Shown here: positions 28,128-37,601 of the stretch, in pieces
Numbering within the stretch: position 1 is the stretch's first letter
Layout of the letters: the number at the start of each line of letters is the position of its first letter
Assembly: GCA_018712915.1 (NCBI GenBank)
Contig: DVGC01000038.1
Location: forward strand, 1 to 64,000
Length of the DNA: 64,000 nucleotides
Origin: Candidatus Copromonas faecavium (nom. illeg.)
GTDB lineage: Bacteria > Bacillota > Clostridia > Lachnospirales > Lachnospiraceae
Reading direction: 5' to 3'
Program-made: the position numbers and the translations under genes
Notes under the pieces: model-generated
What the model saw: only the letters and a program-made list of their open reading frames with translations
Databases searched by the model: none
Told to the model about the DNA's origin: nothing

Positions 28128-29393
28128 TTACTCCTCCAAAACTGACGAAAATTCCCCATCGATTCCCGCCGCCATCAGAAGCACCATCAGCACCTGCTGA
28201 ACCGCTTTATACGCTCCCTCCATCGGAAGCTTTTCATGGACGCTGTGGTTCAGCACATTCTGGGAATCTTCATCCGGCGCATAGGCTCTGCCCATGCAGA
28301 GTGCCGGAATCCCCATGGAAATGGCCACATTGGCATTGGTGCAGCCGCCTTTGCGGAACACCGGCTCCACTCCCAGGGAACACAGTCCTAAATAGGCTGC
28401 CTCCACCAGGGGCATGTGAGCATCCTGGAGGCCGCCCGGAATGCTGCTTACCAGCTTTTTATCCCAGGTGATGGTATCTTTTCCCCATTTTTCCGTTTCC
28501 TCCCGGCAGGCTTCTTCAATGGCATTGAAAATTTTCGTTCTCAACTTATCCAGCTCCTCCGGGGAATTGGAACGAAAATTAAATTTAATGGTTGCCTTCG
28601 ACGCGATGGCATGTATCCCCGCGTCGTTTCCTCCATGAATATTGGAAACACAGAAGCTGGTTTTCGGATCATCCGGTACTACAAAATCAGCAATTTTAGC
28701 AACCGCTCTGGCTGCCGCATGAAGCGGCTGGGCCATTTTCCCGAATGCTCCAAAAGCATGGCCTCCGATGCCATAAAAATTCACCTCATACGTTTCTCCT
28801 CCGGTTGCTTCATAAACCAGATTGGCCATGTCGTTGTTATCCACACTCAGCGAAATATCAATATCCCGGTTATCCTCCAGAAAATCCTTCATTCCTCCGA
28901 GTCCGCCCATGCCTTCTTCTCTGGTCGTTCCCACAAATACAAGGTCTCCGTCCGTACGAATTCCGGCATAATCCAGGGCCCGGATGACGCCAAGAAGCAT
29001 GGAAAGAGCTCTCGTATCATCCCCGATTCCCGGCGCGTAAAGGAAACCGTCCCGTTCCTCCACGCCATTGACGGTTCCAAATGGAAATACCGTATCCATA
29101 TGGCCCTCCAGCAGCACCTTCGGTCCTTTTCCGGTTCCTCTCCGGATTGCCACTACGTTTCCGCCCCGGTCTATGTGAACGTCCTCAAGTCCCAGTTTTT
29201 TCAGCCTTTCGGCAAAGTCCCTGGCCCGGTTCTCCTCCTGGCCCGTAGGCGCCTCGATCAGCACCAGTTCCTTCAGTTCCTCCATGGTCCGCCCCTGATC
29301 GTCCTCGACAAACTTCATGGCCTTTTTTACACAGTCCAGAGACTGCATGTGTGAAAAACAGGCGCTGCAGCGGTTGGAAACATCGTATGACAT
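28128..29393 (-). CDS. M20 family metallopeptidase (glutamate carboxypeptidase/PepT-like)
   Basis: A 421-aa zinc peptidase. Metal and catalytic motifs: LLEGHMDTVFPFG, YAPGIGDDTRALSM, VGTTREEGMGGLGG (general-base EE), SLSVDNND and the C-terminal LNHSVHEK. The lid or dimerisation domain has GIGGHAFGAF. The N-terminus carries CSACFSHMQSLDC, an unusual cysteine-rich start. AGGAGG precedes the ATG. It is 15 bp after the AbgB-like gene and 3 bp before the CapA-like gene: a three-gene operon. Confidence 0.88.
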   Translation of the reverse strand: MSYDVSNRCSACFSHMQSLDCVKKAMKFVEDDQGRTMEELKELVLIEAPTGQEENRARDFAERLKKLGLEDVHIDRGGNVVAIRRGTGKGPKVLLEGHMDTVFPFGTVNGVEERDGFLYAPGIGDDTRALSMLLGVIRALDYAGIRTDGDLVFVGTTREEGMGGLGGMKDFLEDNRDIDISLSVDNNDMANLVYEATGGETYEVNFYGIGGHAFGAFGKMAQPLHAAARAVAKIADFVVPDDPKTSFCVSNIHGGNDAGIHAIASKATIKFNFRSNSPEELDKLRTKIFNAIEEACREETEKWGKDTITWDKKLVSSIPGGLQDAHMPLVEAAYLGLCSLGVEPVFRKGGCTNANVAISMGIPALCMGRAYAPDEDSQNVLNHSVHEKLPMEGAYKAVQQVLMVLLMAAGIDGEFSSVLEE

Positions 29394-29408
29394 GATTTCG
29401 TCCTCCTG

Positions 29409-30605
29409 TTATTTATTTTTATAAAAATCCGGAATCTGTTTTTCATGATACTCCTGTATCTCTTTTTGAAATTCCCTGCTGGATAAAATATCGCAGGCTG
29501 TCATGGCAAGTCCTTTCGCTCCTTTCAGGCAGATTTCCTGCGCTTCCGGAGCCGCTGCTGCTTCCGCATATTCTGCGGTATGACCCTGGATTTCCGTATT
29601 ATCCGTAATAGAAAGATAGTCATGAATGGCCGGAATTTTAATTGACACATTTCCAATATCAGAGGAACCATACTGCTTTTTGGGATCCGGCCATGTCATT
29701 TCAATTCCCAGCTCACTCATATTGTCCTTAAATGCCTGACACATTGGCCGGTTGGGATACCGTTCTGCAGAAATATCGTCGCAGCGAATCTCTCCTTTTG
29801 CACCGGTCAGCCGTTCTGCGTTTTCAACACAACGGCGGAGAATTTCAATTAATTCCTCAATGCGTTTCATTGTATCTGCTCTGAGACAAAACGCACAGCT
29901 GGCAAAAGAAGGAATAATGTTAGCCGCAGTGCCCCCTTCCATTATGATCCCATTGATATTATCCTGCGGCTCAAAGGTCGGCCGCATCAAATCAATCTGA
30001 TTAAATACATGAATCACGGCACTCAGCGCATTGATTCCATTTTTCGGAACAGAAGAATGGGCACCTTTCCCATGAAATTCCACATAAACCGTGCAGGCAG
30101 CTCTACCTCCCCTTCCTACGAGATTGGATCCGCCGGAAGACGGATGCATCATCAGTGCATAATCCACATCATCAAAGGCTCCGTTGTCCAGCAGCTTTAC
30201 CTTCCCGGCTCCTCCCTCCTCAGCAGGCGTTCCAATAATACAGATTCGTCCGGGAAGTTCATGAAGAACGGACGCCATACCTAAAAAGGCTCCCACAGCA
30301 CAGGTGGCAATCAGATTATGACCGCATCCATGCCCCACACCCTTTAGTGCGTCGTATTCAGCCAGAAAAGCAATGTTAGGTCCTCCATCCATTCCCCTGG
30401 CATCTGCCCTGAAAGAAGTGGGCAGACCTCCGTACCCCTTCTGAACCTGAAATCCATACTTTTCCAGCACATCACTGATAAAGCCCAGGGCTTTATATTC
30501 CTCAAACCCCAATTCCGGATGATCATGAATATTCCTTGACAGAGAAATTAAATCTTCCCTTGCCTCATCAATTGCTTTGCCAATCCGTTCTTTCCGTTCC
30601 TCCAT
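29409..30605 (-). CDS. M20D amidohydrolase, AbgB/PM20D2-like
   Basis: A 398-aa M20D family protein. It has HDHPELGFEEYKA, AEYDALKGVGHGCGHNLI (metal ligand region, as in AbgB), GTPAEEGGAGK (catalytic Glu pair) and HGKGAHSS. E. coli AbgB is about 480 aa, so this is a compact relative closer in size to PM20D2-type dipeptidases. It is the first gene of the operon with the M20 and CapA-like genes. GGGAGG precedes the ATG. Confidence 0.86.
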   Translation of the reverse strand: MEERKERIGKAIDEAREDLISLSRNIHDHPELGFEEYKALGFISDVLEKYGFQVQKGYGGLPTSFRADARGMDGGPNIAFLAEYDALKGVGHGCGHNLIATCAVGAFLGMASVLHELPGRICIIGTPAEEGGAGKVKLLDNGAFDDVDYALMMHPSSGGSNLVGRGGRAACTVYVEFHGKGAHSSVPKNGINALSAVIHVFNQIDLMRPTFEPQDNINGIIMEGGTAANIIPSFASCAFCLRADTMKRIEELIEILRRCVENAERLTGAKGEIRCDDISAERYPNRPMCQAFKDNMSELGIEMTWPDPKKQYGSSDIGNVSIKIPAIHDYLSITDNTEIQGHTAEYAEAAAAPEAQEICLKGAKGLAMTACDILSSREFQKEIQEYHEKQIPDFYKNK

Positions 30606-30654
30606 GCAAAATCCTCCCTTCAGATTAAACTTCTCCCTTTATATTATCACATGA

Positions 30655-30682
30655 ATTATATGATTTCCATATATTTTCAGAA
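30655..30682 (-). promoter_or_regulatory. Candidate promoter for the AbgB-like operon
   Basis: Minus-strand TATAAT with TTCTGA 16 bp upstream, about 50 bp before the start codon. The -10 is perfect, the -35 poor. It is back to back with the asnS promoter in the 232-bp divergent region. Confidence 0.45.
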
Positions 30683-30724
30683 CATTTCATCTTACTGCAC
30701 CTGCGCATTTCCGCCCTCTCCCCC

Positions 30725-30753
30725 TTGAATCTCCACCCAAAATACGGTATACT
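30725..30753 (+). promoter_or_regulatory. Sigma-A promoter for asnS
   Basis: TTGAAT and TATACT are separated by exactly 17 bp, 85 bp before the asnS start. The 5' leader between about 30760 and 30837 contains self-complementary CGCCGG/CCGGCG and GCGG/CCGC segments. Confidence 0.8.
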
Positions 30754-30837
30754 GACATCAAACGCCGGTGCACCGCAGGCGGCATAGACCGCTTCGGATC
30801 CGCCGGCGCTATGGCTGACCTTAAAAGGAGAAAAATC

Positions 30838-32229
30838 ATGCAGTTAACTACAGTAAAAGAGCTCTTTACCGAGCGGGAAAAATATCTTGACAAAGAAGTC
30901 CGGGTAGGAGGCTGGATCCGCAGCATCCGCGACTCCAAAGCCTTCGGCTTTATCGTACTTAACGACGGTACCTGTTTTGAAACCCTTCAGATTGTATACC
31001 ATGACACCATGGATAATTTCGCGGAAATTTCCAAGCTGAACGTAGGTGCCGCCATTCTTGTAAAAGGAACCCTGGTGGCGACTCCGGAAGCCAAGCAGCC
31101 CTTTGAAATTCAGGCGGATGAAGTAGTTGTGGAGGGAACCTCCAGCGCCGACTATCCCCTTCAGAAAAAGCGCCATTCCTTTGAATATCTGCGGACGATT
31201 TCCCATCTGCGTCCCAGAACCAATACGTTCCAGGCCGTATTCCGGGTTCGTTCCCTGATTGCTTACGCCATCCATCAGTACTTCCAGGAGCAGGGCTTCG
31301 TTTACGTCCATACTCCCCTGATTACAGGAAGCGACTGCGAAGGCGCCGGGGAAATGTTCCAGGTTACCACAATGGATTTGAACAACATTCCGAAAAAGGA
31401 AGACGGTTCTGTTGATTTCACCCAGGATTTCTTCGGGAAACCCACCAACTTAACGGTCAGCGGCCAGTTAAACGGAGAAACCTTCGCCATGGCCTTCCGC
31501 AATATTTATACCTTCGGTCCCACCTTCCGGGCGGAAAACTCCAACACCACCCGCCATGCCGCCGAGTTCTGGATGATCGAACCGGAAATGGCCTTCGCCG
31601 ATCTGAATGACAATATGGCTGTAGCGGAAGGAATGTTAAAATACGTCATCCGCTATGTGCTTGAGCATGCTCCGGCAGAGATGAATTTCTTTAATCAGTT
31701 TGTGGATAAAGGCCTTTTAGACCGTCTGAACCATGTGCTGAACTCCGAGTTCGGTCATGTCACCTACACGGAAGCCATCAAGCTTCTGGAGGAGCACAAC
31801 GACAAATTTGACTACAAGGTATTCTGGGGCTGCGATCTTCAGACAGAGCATGAGCGGTATCTGACCGAGCAGATTTTCAAACGCCCGGTTTTCGTCACTG
31901 ACTATCCGAAGGAAATCAAAGCCTTCTATATGAAACAGAATGATGACGGAAAAACCGTGGCAGCCATGGACTGCCTGGTTCCCGGCATCGGAGAAATCAT
32001 CGGCGGCAGCCAGAGAGAGGACAGCTACGAAAAGCTTTCTGCCAGAATGAAGGAGCTGGGATTAAAGGAAGAAGATTACGGCTTCTATCTGGATTTAAGG
32101 AAATACGGTTCCGTCCGTCATTCCGGCTTTGGCCTGGGATTTGAGCGCTGCGTCATGTATCTGACCGGCATGGGAAATATCCGCGATGTGATTCCTTTCC
32201 CGCGGACCGTCAACAACTGCGAATTATAA
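30838..32229 (+). CDS. asnS: Asparaginyl-tRNA synthetase
   Basis: Class IIb aminoacyl-tRNA synthetase of 463 aa charging tRNA-Asn. An N-terminal OB-fold anticodon-binding domain ([19 protein letters not shown]) precedes the class II core: motif 2 with [19 protein letters not shown] and motif 3 with [15 protein letters not shown]. The HAAEFWMIE and lack of a GAD insertion distinguish it from AspS. AAGGAG lies 8 nt before the ATG, which decides the start over an ATG nine codons earlier. It has its own promoter and terminator. Confidence 0.97.
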   Translation: MQLTTVKELFTEREKYLDKEVRVGGWIRSIRDSKAFGFIVLNDGTCFETLQIVYHDTMDNFAEISKLNVGAAILVKGTLVATPEAKQPFEIQADEVVVEGTSSADYPLQKKRHSFEYLRTISHLRPRTNTFQAVFRVRSLIAYAIHQYFQEQGFVYVHTPLITGSDCEGAGEMFQVTTMDLNNIPKKEDGSVDFTQDFFGKPTNLTVSGQLNGETFAMAFRNIYTFGPTFRAENSNTTRHAAEFWMIEPEMAFADLNDNMAVAEGMLKYVIRYVLEHAPAEMNFFNQFVDKGLLDRLNHVLNSEFGHVTYTEAIKLLEEHNDKFDYKVFWGCDLQTEHERYLTEQIFKRPVFVTDYPKEIKAFYMKQNDDGKTVAAMDCLVPGIGEIIGGSQREDSYEKLSARMKELGLKEEDYGFYLDLRKYGSVRHSGFGLGFERCVMYLTGMGNIRDVIPFPRTVNNCEL

Positions 32230-32266
32230 GACACTCGAAACTCCGGAAATCCAGGACCGCATACCT

Positions 32267-32308
32267 TCCGGCAAGGCAGGTATGCGCATTCCTGCTTTGC
32301 CGGATTTT
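32267..32308 (+). terminator. Terminator after asnS
   Basis: Arms TCCGGCAAGGCAGG and CCTGCTTTGCCGGA around a 10-nt loop, followed by TTTT. It lies 38 bp past the asnS stop and 80 bp before the yhaO-like gene. Confidence 0.85.
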
Positions 32309-32390
32309 GCACAATTAGAAACGCTTTCCCCGGATCCGGCCAAAAAAGGCAGATCCGTACCGGAAAGAGGGGGTTTTATCGGAGGAGCGT

Positions 32391-33467
32391 ATGAAATTTC
32401 TACATACCGGAGATGTCCACTGGGGAATGATTCCTGACAGCGACCGTCCATGGGGCAAAAAAAGGGAGCAGGCTATCCGCCTTACCTTCCGGACCATGAT
32501 CGAAGATGCCAGAGAAAAACGGGTGGATCTGCTGTTAATCGCAGGAGATTTGTTCCATCGCCAGCCTTTGGCCAGAGACTTGAAGGAAATCAACTATTTG
32601 TTTTCCACCATCCCGTCCACCCGGATTGTCATTATCGCCGGAAATCATGATCGAATCACAAAAAGTTCTGCTGTTTTAAGCTTCTCCTGGAGCTCCAATG
32701 TTACGTTTCTGATGGAAGAACAACCAACCTCCGTCTATTTTGAAGATCTGAACACGGAAGTCTATGGCTTCAGTTATCACGCCGCCGAGCGGCCGGAGCC
32801 CTTTCCGGAAACCCTTTCCATTCCGGCCTCCAAGCGGATCCGGATTCTGATGCTTCATGGCGGAGATGCCAAACATGTCCCCTTTGATAAAAATGCCCTG
32901 GCGGCCATGCCCTTTTCCTATATTGCCCTGGGTCACATCCACAAGCCGGCTGTTCTTTTGGAAAACCGAATGGCTTACTGCGGCTCCCCGGAGCCGCTTG
33001 ACATGACAGAAACCGGTGCTCACGGATATTTTCTCGGAGAAATTGACGATATCAGCGGAAGATGCGTTTCCCTGACCTTCCAGCCGGTTTCTCAGGCACA
33101 GTATATCCCGTTAGCCATTAATGTGACCCCGGCCACCACCAACGAAGAGCTTTCCCGAATCATCGCCGAAGAAATCCGAAAACGCGGAACCTCCAATATC
33201 TACCGGTTCCGTCTGAAAGGTATGCGGGATCCGGATACGGAATTTGATATAGAGTTTCTTTCAGGACAATGGAATATTATTGAAATGCTGGATGAAACGG
33301 AACCTCAGTATGATTTTCATGCGCTGTTTGCCGAACATCCCAGTGACATGATTGGATTTTTCATACAGGCTCTGATGAAGGAAGATATGAGTGCAGTGGA
33401 AAAGAAAGCCCTTTATTACGGAATCCATGCACTCTTAATGACCAAAGATGAAAGGAGTCAGCCATGA
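32391..33467 (+). CDS. yhaO: Metallophosphoesterase, YhaO/SbcD-like nuclease subunit
   Basis: A 358-aa calcineurin-type phosphoesterase: MKFLHTGDVHWG, IAGDLFH, IVIIAGNHDR, ILMLHGGD and YIALGHIHKP are the five metal motifs in order. This matches DNA repair exonucleases of the SbcD/Mre11/YhaO group. Its stop overlaps the start of the ATPase gene by 4 bp (ATGA). CGGAGGA lies 4-5 nt before the ATG. Together the two probably form a Rad50/Mre11-like nuclease complex. Confidence 0.9.
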   Translation: MKFLHTGDVHWGMIPDSDRPWGKKREQAIRLTFRTMIEDAREKRVDLLLIAGDLFHRQPLARDLKEINYLFSTIPSTRIVIIAGNHDRITKSSAVLSFSWSSNVTFLMEEQPTSVYFEDLNTEVYGFSYHAAERPEPFPETLSIPASKRIRILMLHGGDAKHVPFDKNALAAMPFSYIALGHIHKPAVLLENRMAYCGSPEPLDMTETGAHGYFLGEIDDISGRCVSLTFQPVSQAQYIPLAINVTPATTNEELSRIIAEEIRKRGTSNIYRFRLKGMRDPDTEFDIEFLSGQWNIIEMLDETEPQYDFHALFAEHPSDMIGFFIQALMKEDMSAVEKKALYYGIHALLMTKDERSQP

Positions 33468-35335
33468 AATTGCTGGAACTGCACATTGAAGGCTTCGGAA
33501 AATTTCATAACAAAACCATCTCCTTTCACGATGGAATGAATGTGATTTATGGTAAAAACGAGGCAGGAAAATCCACCCTTCACACCTTTATCCGGGGCAT
33601 GCTGTTTGGAATAGAACGCGGCCGGGGCAGAGCCGCCAAAAGCGATCTTTATTCCCGGTTTGAACCGTGGGAAAACAGCGGTACCTATGAAGGCTGGCTC
33701 CGGCTGGAAAGCGGGGGAACCATCTACCGGCTGGAACGGCGGTTTCGCAGGGACAGCAAAACCTTCCAGGTAATCAATGAAACTCTGGGACGGGAAGAAG
33801 AACCCACAAAGGCCCTGATGGACCGGATTCTCGGCGGCCTGAACGAAACCACCTACAACAACACCATCAGCATCGGCCAGTTAAAAAGCGCTACGGAAGA
33901 CGGCATGGTCAATGAGCTGAAAAACTATATTGCCAATCTGAACACCACGGGAAATATTTCCCTGAACATTACGAAGGCAACCGCTTTTCTGCGAAACCAG
34001 AAGCGGTCACTGGAATCCAATCTGGTTCCTGACGCCTCAAAGGAATTTACCTCTCTGCTGACGGAGATCCGGAATCTGGAGGCGGAAATTGCATCTCCGG
34101 AATACGAAAACCAGCTTTCTTCCCTTCAGAAAACCAGGGAGCAGGTCAGGGGCGTCATTGAATCCACCAGAGCCGAAAAAGATGAGCTGGATGAGAAGCT
34201 GCAGAAAAGCAAGGTCCTCCTTTCTGAGCACGGATTTTCAGACCGCCGTTCCGTGGAAGCCTGCAGAGAGCAGGCGGATGGCCTCTATCAGATTTATACG
34301 CGTACCATGAGAGAATGCGGAAAGAAGTTCCGGAAGGTTCTGGCAGTTCTGCTGCTCCTTCTTGCCATTGGTGGCTTTGGAGCTGCTGCCTTCCTGGCTC
34401 TCAATGGTTATCCGTCCGGAATGCTGCCGCAAACCGGCTACACGCTCCCTCTGTTTGTTCCCTGCCTGTCTATGGCGGGAGTTGCCGTTATCTGCCTGGG
34501 GCTTTCTCTCCTCTGCCTGTGGAAGGACAAAAACTACCGGCAGGAAATGGAGGATGCCAAAGAAAAACTGGGACAAATCCTGAAACAGTATCTGTCAGAC
34601 GATGCGATTTCATCCGATTCCATGATTGCACTCCGTAATCGCCTGGATGAGTTTGCCGCTCTCTGCGATATGGTATCCCGTTCCGAGGCAGCCGTCAAAA
34701 AATATCTGGAAGACATCAATGCACTCCAGACCAGACAGTCTGGCTGCAGCGAACAAATCGAAAAACAGCAGCGTACCCAATGGGAGCTGGAAAAAAAGCT
34801 GGAGCGGTTAAGCGACTGCCGGATGAAGGCAAGAGCCTTGAAGAGGGTCCTGGCCGAAAACGACCGGATTCGGGAAGAAAGCGCCGCCATTGATCTGGCC
34901 AGAGAAGTCATGACCGATTTATCCTCTTCCATTCGGGACTCCTTTGGCCTTTACCTTAACAAAACAGCCTCTGCCTATATTTCCGGCATCACTGGCGGAA
35001 TCTATGACAGTATGAGCATCGATGAAAACCTCAGCGTCTTTTTAAATACCCGAACCAGACTGGTTCCATTGGAACAGGTCAGCAGCGGAACCATCGACCA
35101 GGTTTATCTGGCACTCCGCCTTTCCGCAGCCAGACTTCTGCAGGGAGACAGAAAAGAGGCATATCCTCTGATTTTCGACGACAGTTTTACCCAGTACGAT
35201 GATGATCGGCTTCATACGGTCCTGGACTGGCTGGAAAAATCTTATGACGGCCAGCTGATTTTATTTACCTGCCACCGGCGGGAGGCTCAGATGTTAAGAG
35301 CTCGGCAGCTCCCATTCCATCTGATTGAAATCTGA
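33464..35335 (+). CDS. yhaN: AAA ATPase, YhaN/SbcC-like with central membrane segments
   Basis: A 623-aa SMC/Rad50-like ATPase. Walker A YGKNEAGKST lies at about 30-38. Two coiled-coil arms flank two hydrophobic helices (about 288-306 and 326-346), and the C-terminal head has the signature region EQVSSGTIDQVYLALRLS and Walker B YPLIFDDSF. The membrane hairpin in place of the Rad50 zinc hook is typical of Bacillus YhaN. Its partner is YhaO, upstream with a 4-bp overlap. DNA end processing at the membrane is the likely role. Confidence 0.9.
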   Translation: MKLLELHIEGFGKFHNKTISFHDGMNVIYGKNEAGKSTLHTFIRGMLFGIERGRGRAAKSDLYSRFEPWENSGTYEGWLRLESGGTIYRLERRFRRDSKTFQVINETLGREEEPTKALMDRILGGLNETTYNNTISIGQLKSATEDGMVNELKNYIANLNTTGNISLNITKATAFLRNQKRSLESNLVPDASKEFTSLLTEIRNLEAEIASPEYENQLSSLQKTREQVRGVIESTRAEKDELDEKLQKSKVLLSEHGFSDRRSVEACREQADGLYQIYTRTMRECGKKFRKVLAVLLLLLAIGGFGAAAFLALNGYPSGMLPQTGYTLPLFVPCLSMAGVAVICLGLSLLCLWKDKNYRQEMEDAKEKLGQILKQYLSDDAISSDSMIALRNRLDEFAALCDMVSRSEAAVKKYLEDINALQTRQSGCSEQIEKQQRTQWELEKKLERLSDCRMKARALKRVLAENDRIREESAAIDLAREVMTDLSSSIRDSFGLYLNKTASAYISGITGGIYDSMSIDENLSVFLNTRTRLVPLEQVSSGTIDQVYLALRLSAARLLQGDRKEAYPLIFDDSFTQYDDDRLHTVLDWLEKSYDGQLILFTCHRREAQMLRARQLPFHLIEI

Positions 35336-35420
35336 AGCATCCCGGCTGCTGCACCTGGCACAGTAAAGCCTCTGCCTCAAAAATAAGTCTGCCGCCGTAA
35401 GCAGCCTGATTCCCGTTGAC

Positions 35421-35464
35421 AAAAAGCGCCCGCCGGGTCTGATCACCCCGACAGGCGCTTTCTT
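35421..35464. terminator. Bidirectional terminator between yhaN and the siroheme reductase
   Basis: Imperfect hairpin with arms AAAAAGCGCC and GGCGCTTTCTT and an inner CGGG/CCCG pairing. A runs on one side and T runs on the other let it serve both convergent transcription units. It is 86 bp from the yhaN stop and 71 bp from the reductase stop. Confidence 0.8.
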
Positions 35465-35534
35465 AAATTTCTTTTGTCAATTCTTGCGGCTTTCTCAGAC
35501 GATATTCCCGCTCTGGTTTTATTCCCGTTCTGAT

Positions 35535-37076
35535 TTACGCAAATTTTTCAACAATCGCTCTCAGCTCTCCGGGATACTCCCTGGCCCAGCATTCCCAGGA
35601 AAGATGCTTTTTTGCAGCTGCCTGTCCCATCTCCACCAGGAAGGCCGGAATCTCCGTTTCCAGAATGGTCCCGTCCGGTTCTCCGAAGCGGGCGCTTCCC
35701 AGCGTATCCGTTCCTCCAAGGAACAGCTTAAATGCAGACTGGGGCTTTTGATCCACCATCTTTGCCGCTCCCTGGAAGCCAATGGCGGCCGCCTGATGGG
35801 CGCTGCAGCTGGAAGGACAGCCGGAAATACAGATTTTCGGAAGGGCCCCGTCCGGAATCCCGGCTTCCCGGACGGCCAGGACTGCCGCCTGCAAAAGGCG
35901 CTGGCTGTCACGGACTCCCTGCTGACAGATGGACGCTCCGATACAGGCCACACTGGATTCAAATTCCGTCTTTGCCCCATCCTCTGTCGCTGCCAGCACC
36001 TTTTCTGCCTCCCCGGCAGTCAGGTTGATGACATAAACCGTTCCGTGGGCTGCAATCCGGCATTCGCTCTCCGGCATGTCCTTTAAAAGAGCATACAGCT
36101 CCCCAGGTTTTTCTGCCGGCAGGCAGCCGCCAATGGGATGGTATTCCACCGCATACAGGCCTTCCTGCTTCTGAGCAATGATTCTCGACCCGGAAATGGT
36201 ACCGTTTCCCTTCTTGGAAACTTCCCGGGATTCAACATGAAGCGCAAGACCGCCCTCGGCCTTTGCCTTCTTCACATTCTCCAGGTAAACATTCTTCAGT
36301 CCCTCTGCGCCCAGGGTTTCCTGCAGATAGCGGGTTCTCGCCTTAGCTCTGTTTTCATAATTTCCATGCTCACAGAAGGTTGTCACCATAGCCTTAATAT
36401 AATAAAGTACCTCTGACGGCTCCACATGCTCCTCCACCAGAAGCCCCATCTTATAATTGGCTCCCAGTCCTCCCGCAATACGCAGAGAAAAGCTGCCGTC
36501 CTCCTGAGCCAGAAATCCCATGTCCCGGAACGCACTGTGTACCGTGTCCTCAGCTCCGTTGGAAAAAGCCACTTTCAGCTTTCTCGGCATATGAATGTCT
36601 CTTGTAATGGAAAGCAGATAACGGGTAGCCGCTTTCGCATAAGGAAGCACGTCAAACATCTCCTGCTTCTGAACACCGGAAAGAGGGCTGCACATCACAT
36701 TTCTCGGATTGTCTCCCCCGCCGCCCCGGCAGTAAATTCCGGCATCTGCCGCTTTTCGGATCAGTTCAGGTACCTGGGCCGGCAAAAGATTGTGAAGCTG
36801 AATGGTTTCGCAGGTGGTAAGCTTTAATTTCTGTATCCCATACTCTGCAATCACATCCGCCAGAAACTTTAACTGCTCCGTTCCGAGCTGTCCTCCCGGC
36901 AGCCTGAGCCGCAGCATGTGCTGCCCTGGCTCTCTCTGAGCATAGGTTCCGAATCCTCCGGAAAATCCCTTATAGCTTTTCCGATCCAGTGTTCCTTCAT
37001 CAAATTCCCGAATCTTTTCCTCCAGATTTTCTGTTTCCTTTTTCAGCAGCTCTACCCACTGTTTTTCCATATTCAT
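35535..37076 (-). CDS. Nitrite/sulfite reductase family protein (siroheme and 4Fe-4S)
   Basis: A 513-aa protein with duplicated ferredoxin-like and siroheme-binding halves: GQHMLRLRLPGGQL, CRGGGGDNPRNV, then the Cys motifs CIGASIC (Cx5C) and CISGCPSSC that should ligate the 4Fe-4S/siroheme centre. It reduces sulfite or nitrite with ferredoxin, or is an assimilatory-type enzyme; I cannot separate these by eye. It abuts trmL and appears to be the last gene of an aminotransferase-trmL-reductase run. No cysG or other sulfur genes are nearby. Confidence 0.85.
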   Translation of the reverse strand: MNMEKQWVELLKKETENLEEKIREFDEGTLDRKSYKGFSGGFGTYAQREPGQHMLRLRLPGGQLGTEQLKFLADVIAEYGIQKLKLTTCETIQLHNLLPAQVPELIRKAADAGIYCRGGGGDNPRNVMCSPLSGVQKQEMFDVLPYAKAATRYLLSITRDIHMPRKLKVAFSNGAEDTVHSAFRDMGFLAQEDGSFSLRIAGGLGANYKMGLLVEEHVEPSEVLYYIKAMVTTFCEHGNYENRAKARTRYLQETLGAEGLKNVYLENVKKAKAEGGLALHVESREVSKKGNGTISGSRIIAQKQEGLYAVEYHPIGGCLPAEKPGELYALLKDMPESECRIAAHGTVYVINLTAGEAEKVLAATEDGAKTEFESSVACIGASICQQGVRDSQRLLQAAVLAVREAGIPDGALPKICISGCPSSCSAHQAAAIGFQGAAKMVDQKPQSAFKLFLGGTDTLGSARFGEPDGTILETEIPAFLVEMGQAAAKKHLSWECWAREYPGELRAIVEKFA

Positions 37077-37601
37077 TTATTTTATCCTTTCTTCACCATG
37101 TGATTCCGTTTTCCAGGAGAGCCTGTGGAGCTGGCCCTCCAGAGTCATGCCTTCAAATCCATTCTGCCTGAGTGCCTCATAGAGAATAATTGCAGCCGAA
37201 TTGGATAAATTAAGCGATCGGATCTCTCCCCACATGGGGATCCTGACGCAGGACTCCTGGTGCTCTACCAGAAGCTCCTCCGGAATTCCCCTGCTTTCCG
37301 GGCCGAACATCAGATAACAGTCCGGCTCATAGGTCACATCTGTGTACAGTTTCTTCGCCTTGGTCGTGGCCATATAGATTTTGGCTCCCGGATTTTTCAG
37401 CAGAAAATCCTCAAAATCACAATACACCGTCACGTCCAGCTTGTCCCAGTAATCCAGACCGGCCCGGGCCAGCTGTTTTTCATGCAGGCTGAAGCCCAGG
37501 GGCTCAATGAGATGAAGCCGGGTTCCCGTAGCCACACAGGTCCTTCCAATATTTCCCGTATTTGCCGGAATTTCCGGCTCAAAAAGAACAATATTCATCA
37601 T
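37077..37601 (-). CDS. trmL: tRNA (cytidine/uridine-34-2'-O)-methyltransferase TrmL
   Basis: SPOUT-class methyltransferase of 174 aa that methylates the wobble 2'-O of tRNA-Leu isoacceptors. FEPEIPANTGNIGRTCVATG at the N-terminus, the LMFGPESRGIP and MWGEIRSLNLSNSAAI knot motifs are textbook. GGAGGC stands before ATGATG; either ATG may be used. The start overlaps the end of the aminotransferase gene. Confidence 0.95.
   Translation of the reverse strand: MMNIVLFEPEIPANTGNIGRTCVATGTRLHLIEPLGFSLHEKQLARAGLDYWDKLDVTVYCDFEDFLLKNPGAKIYMATTKAKKLYTDVTYEPDCYLMFGPESRGIPEELLVEHQESCVRIPMWGEIRSLNLSNSAAIILYEALRQNGFEGMTLEGQLHRLSWKTESHGEERIK

Noticed and set aside
30760-30837. T-box riboswitch before asnS (GGTGCACCGC resembles the T-box antiterminator bulge)
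   Set aside because: The leader is only about 80 nt, the conserved GGTGG-ACCGCG is not matched, and no specifier stem or terminator/antiterminator pair can be drawn.
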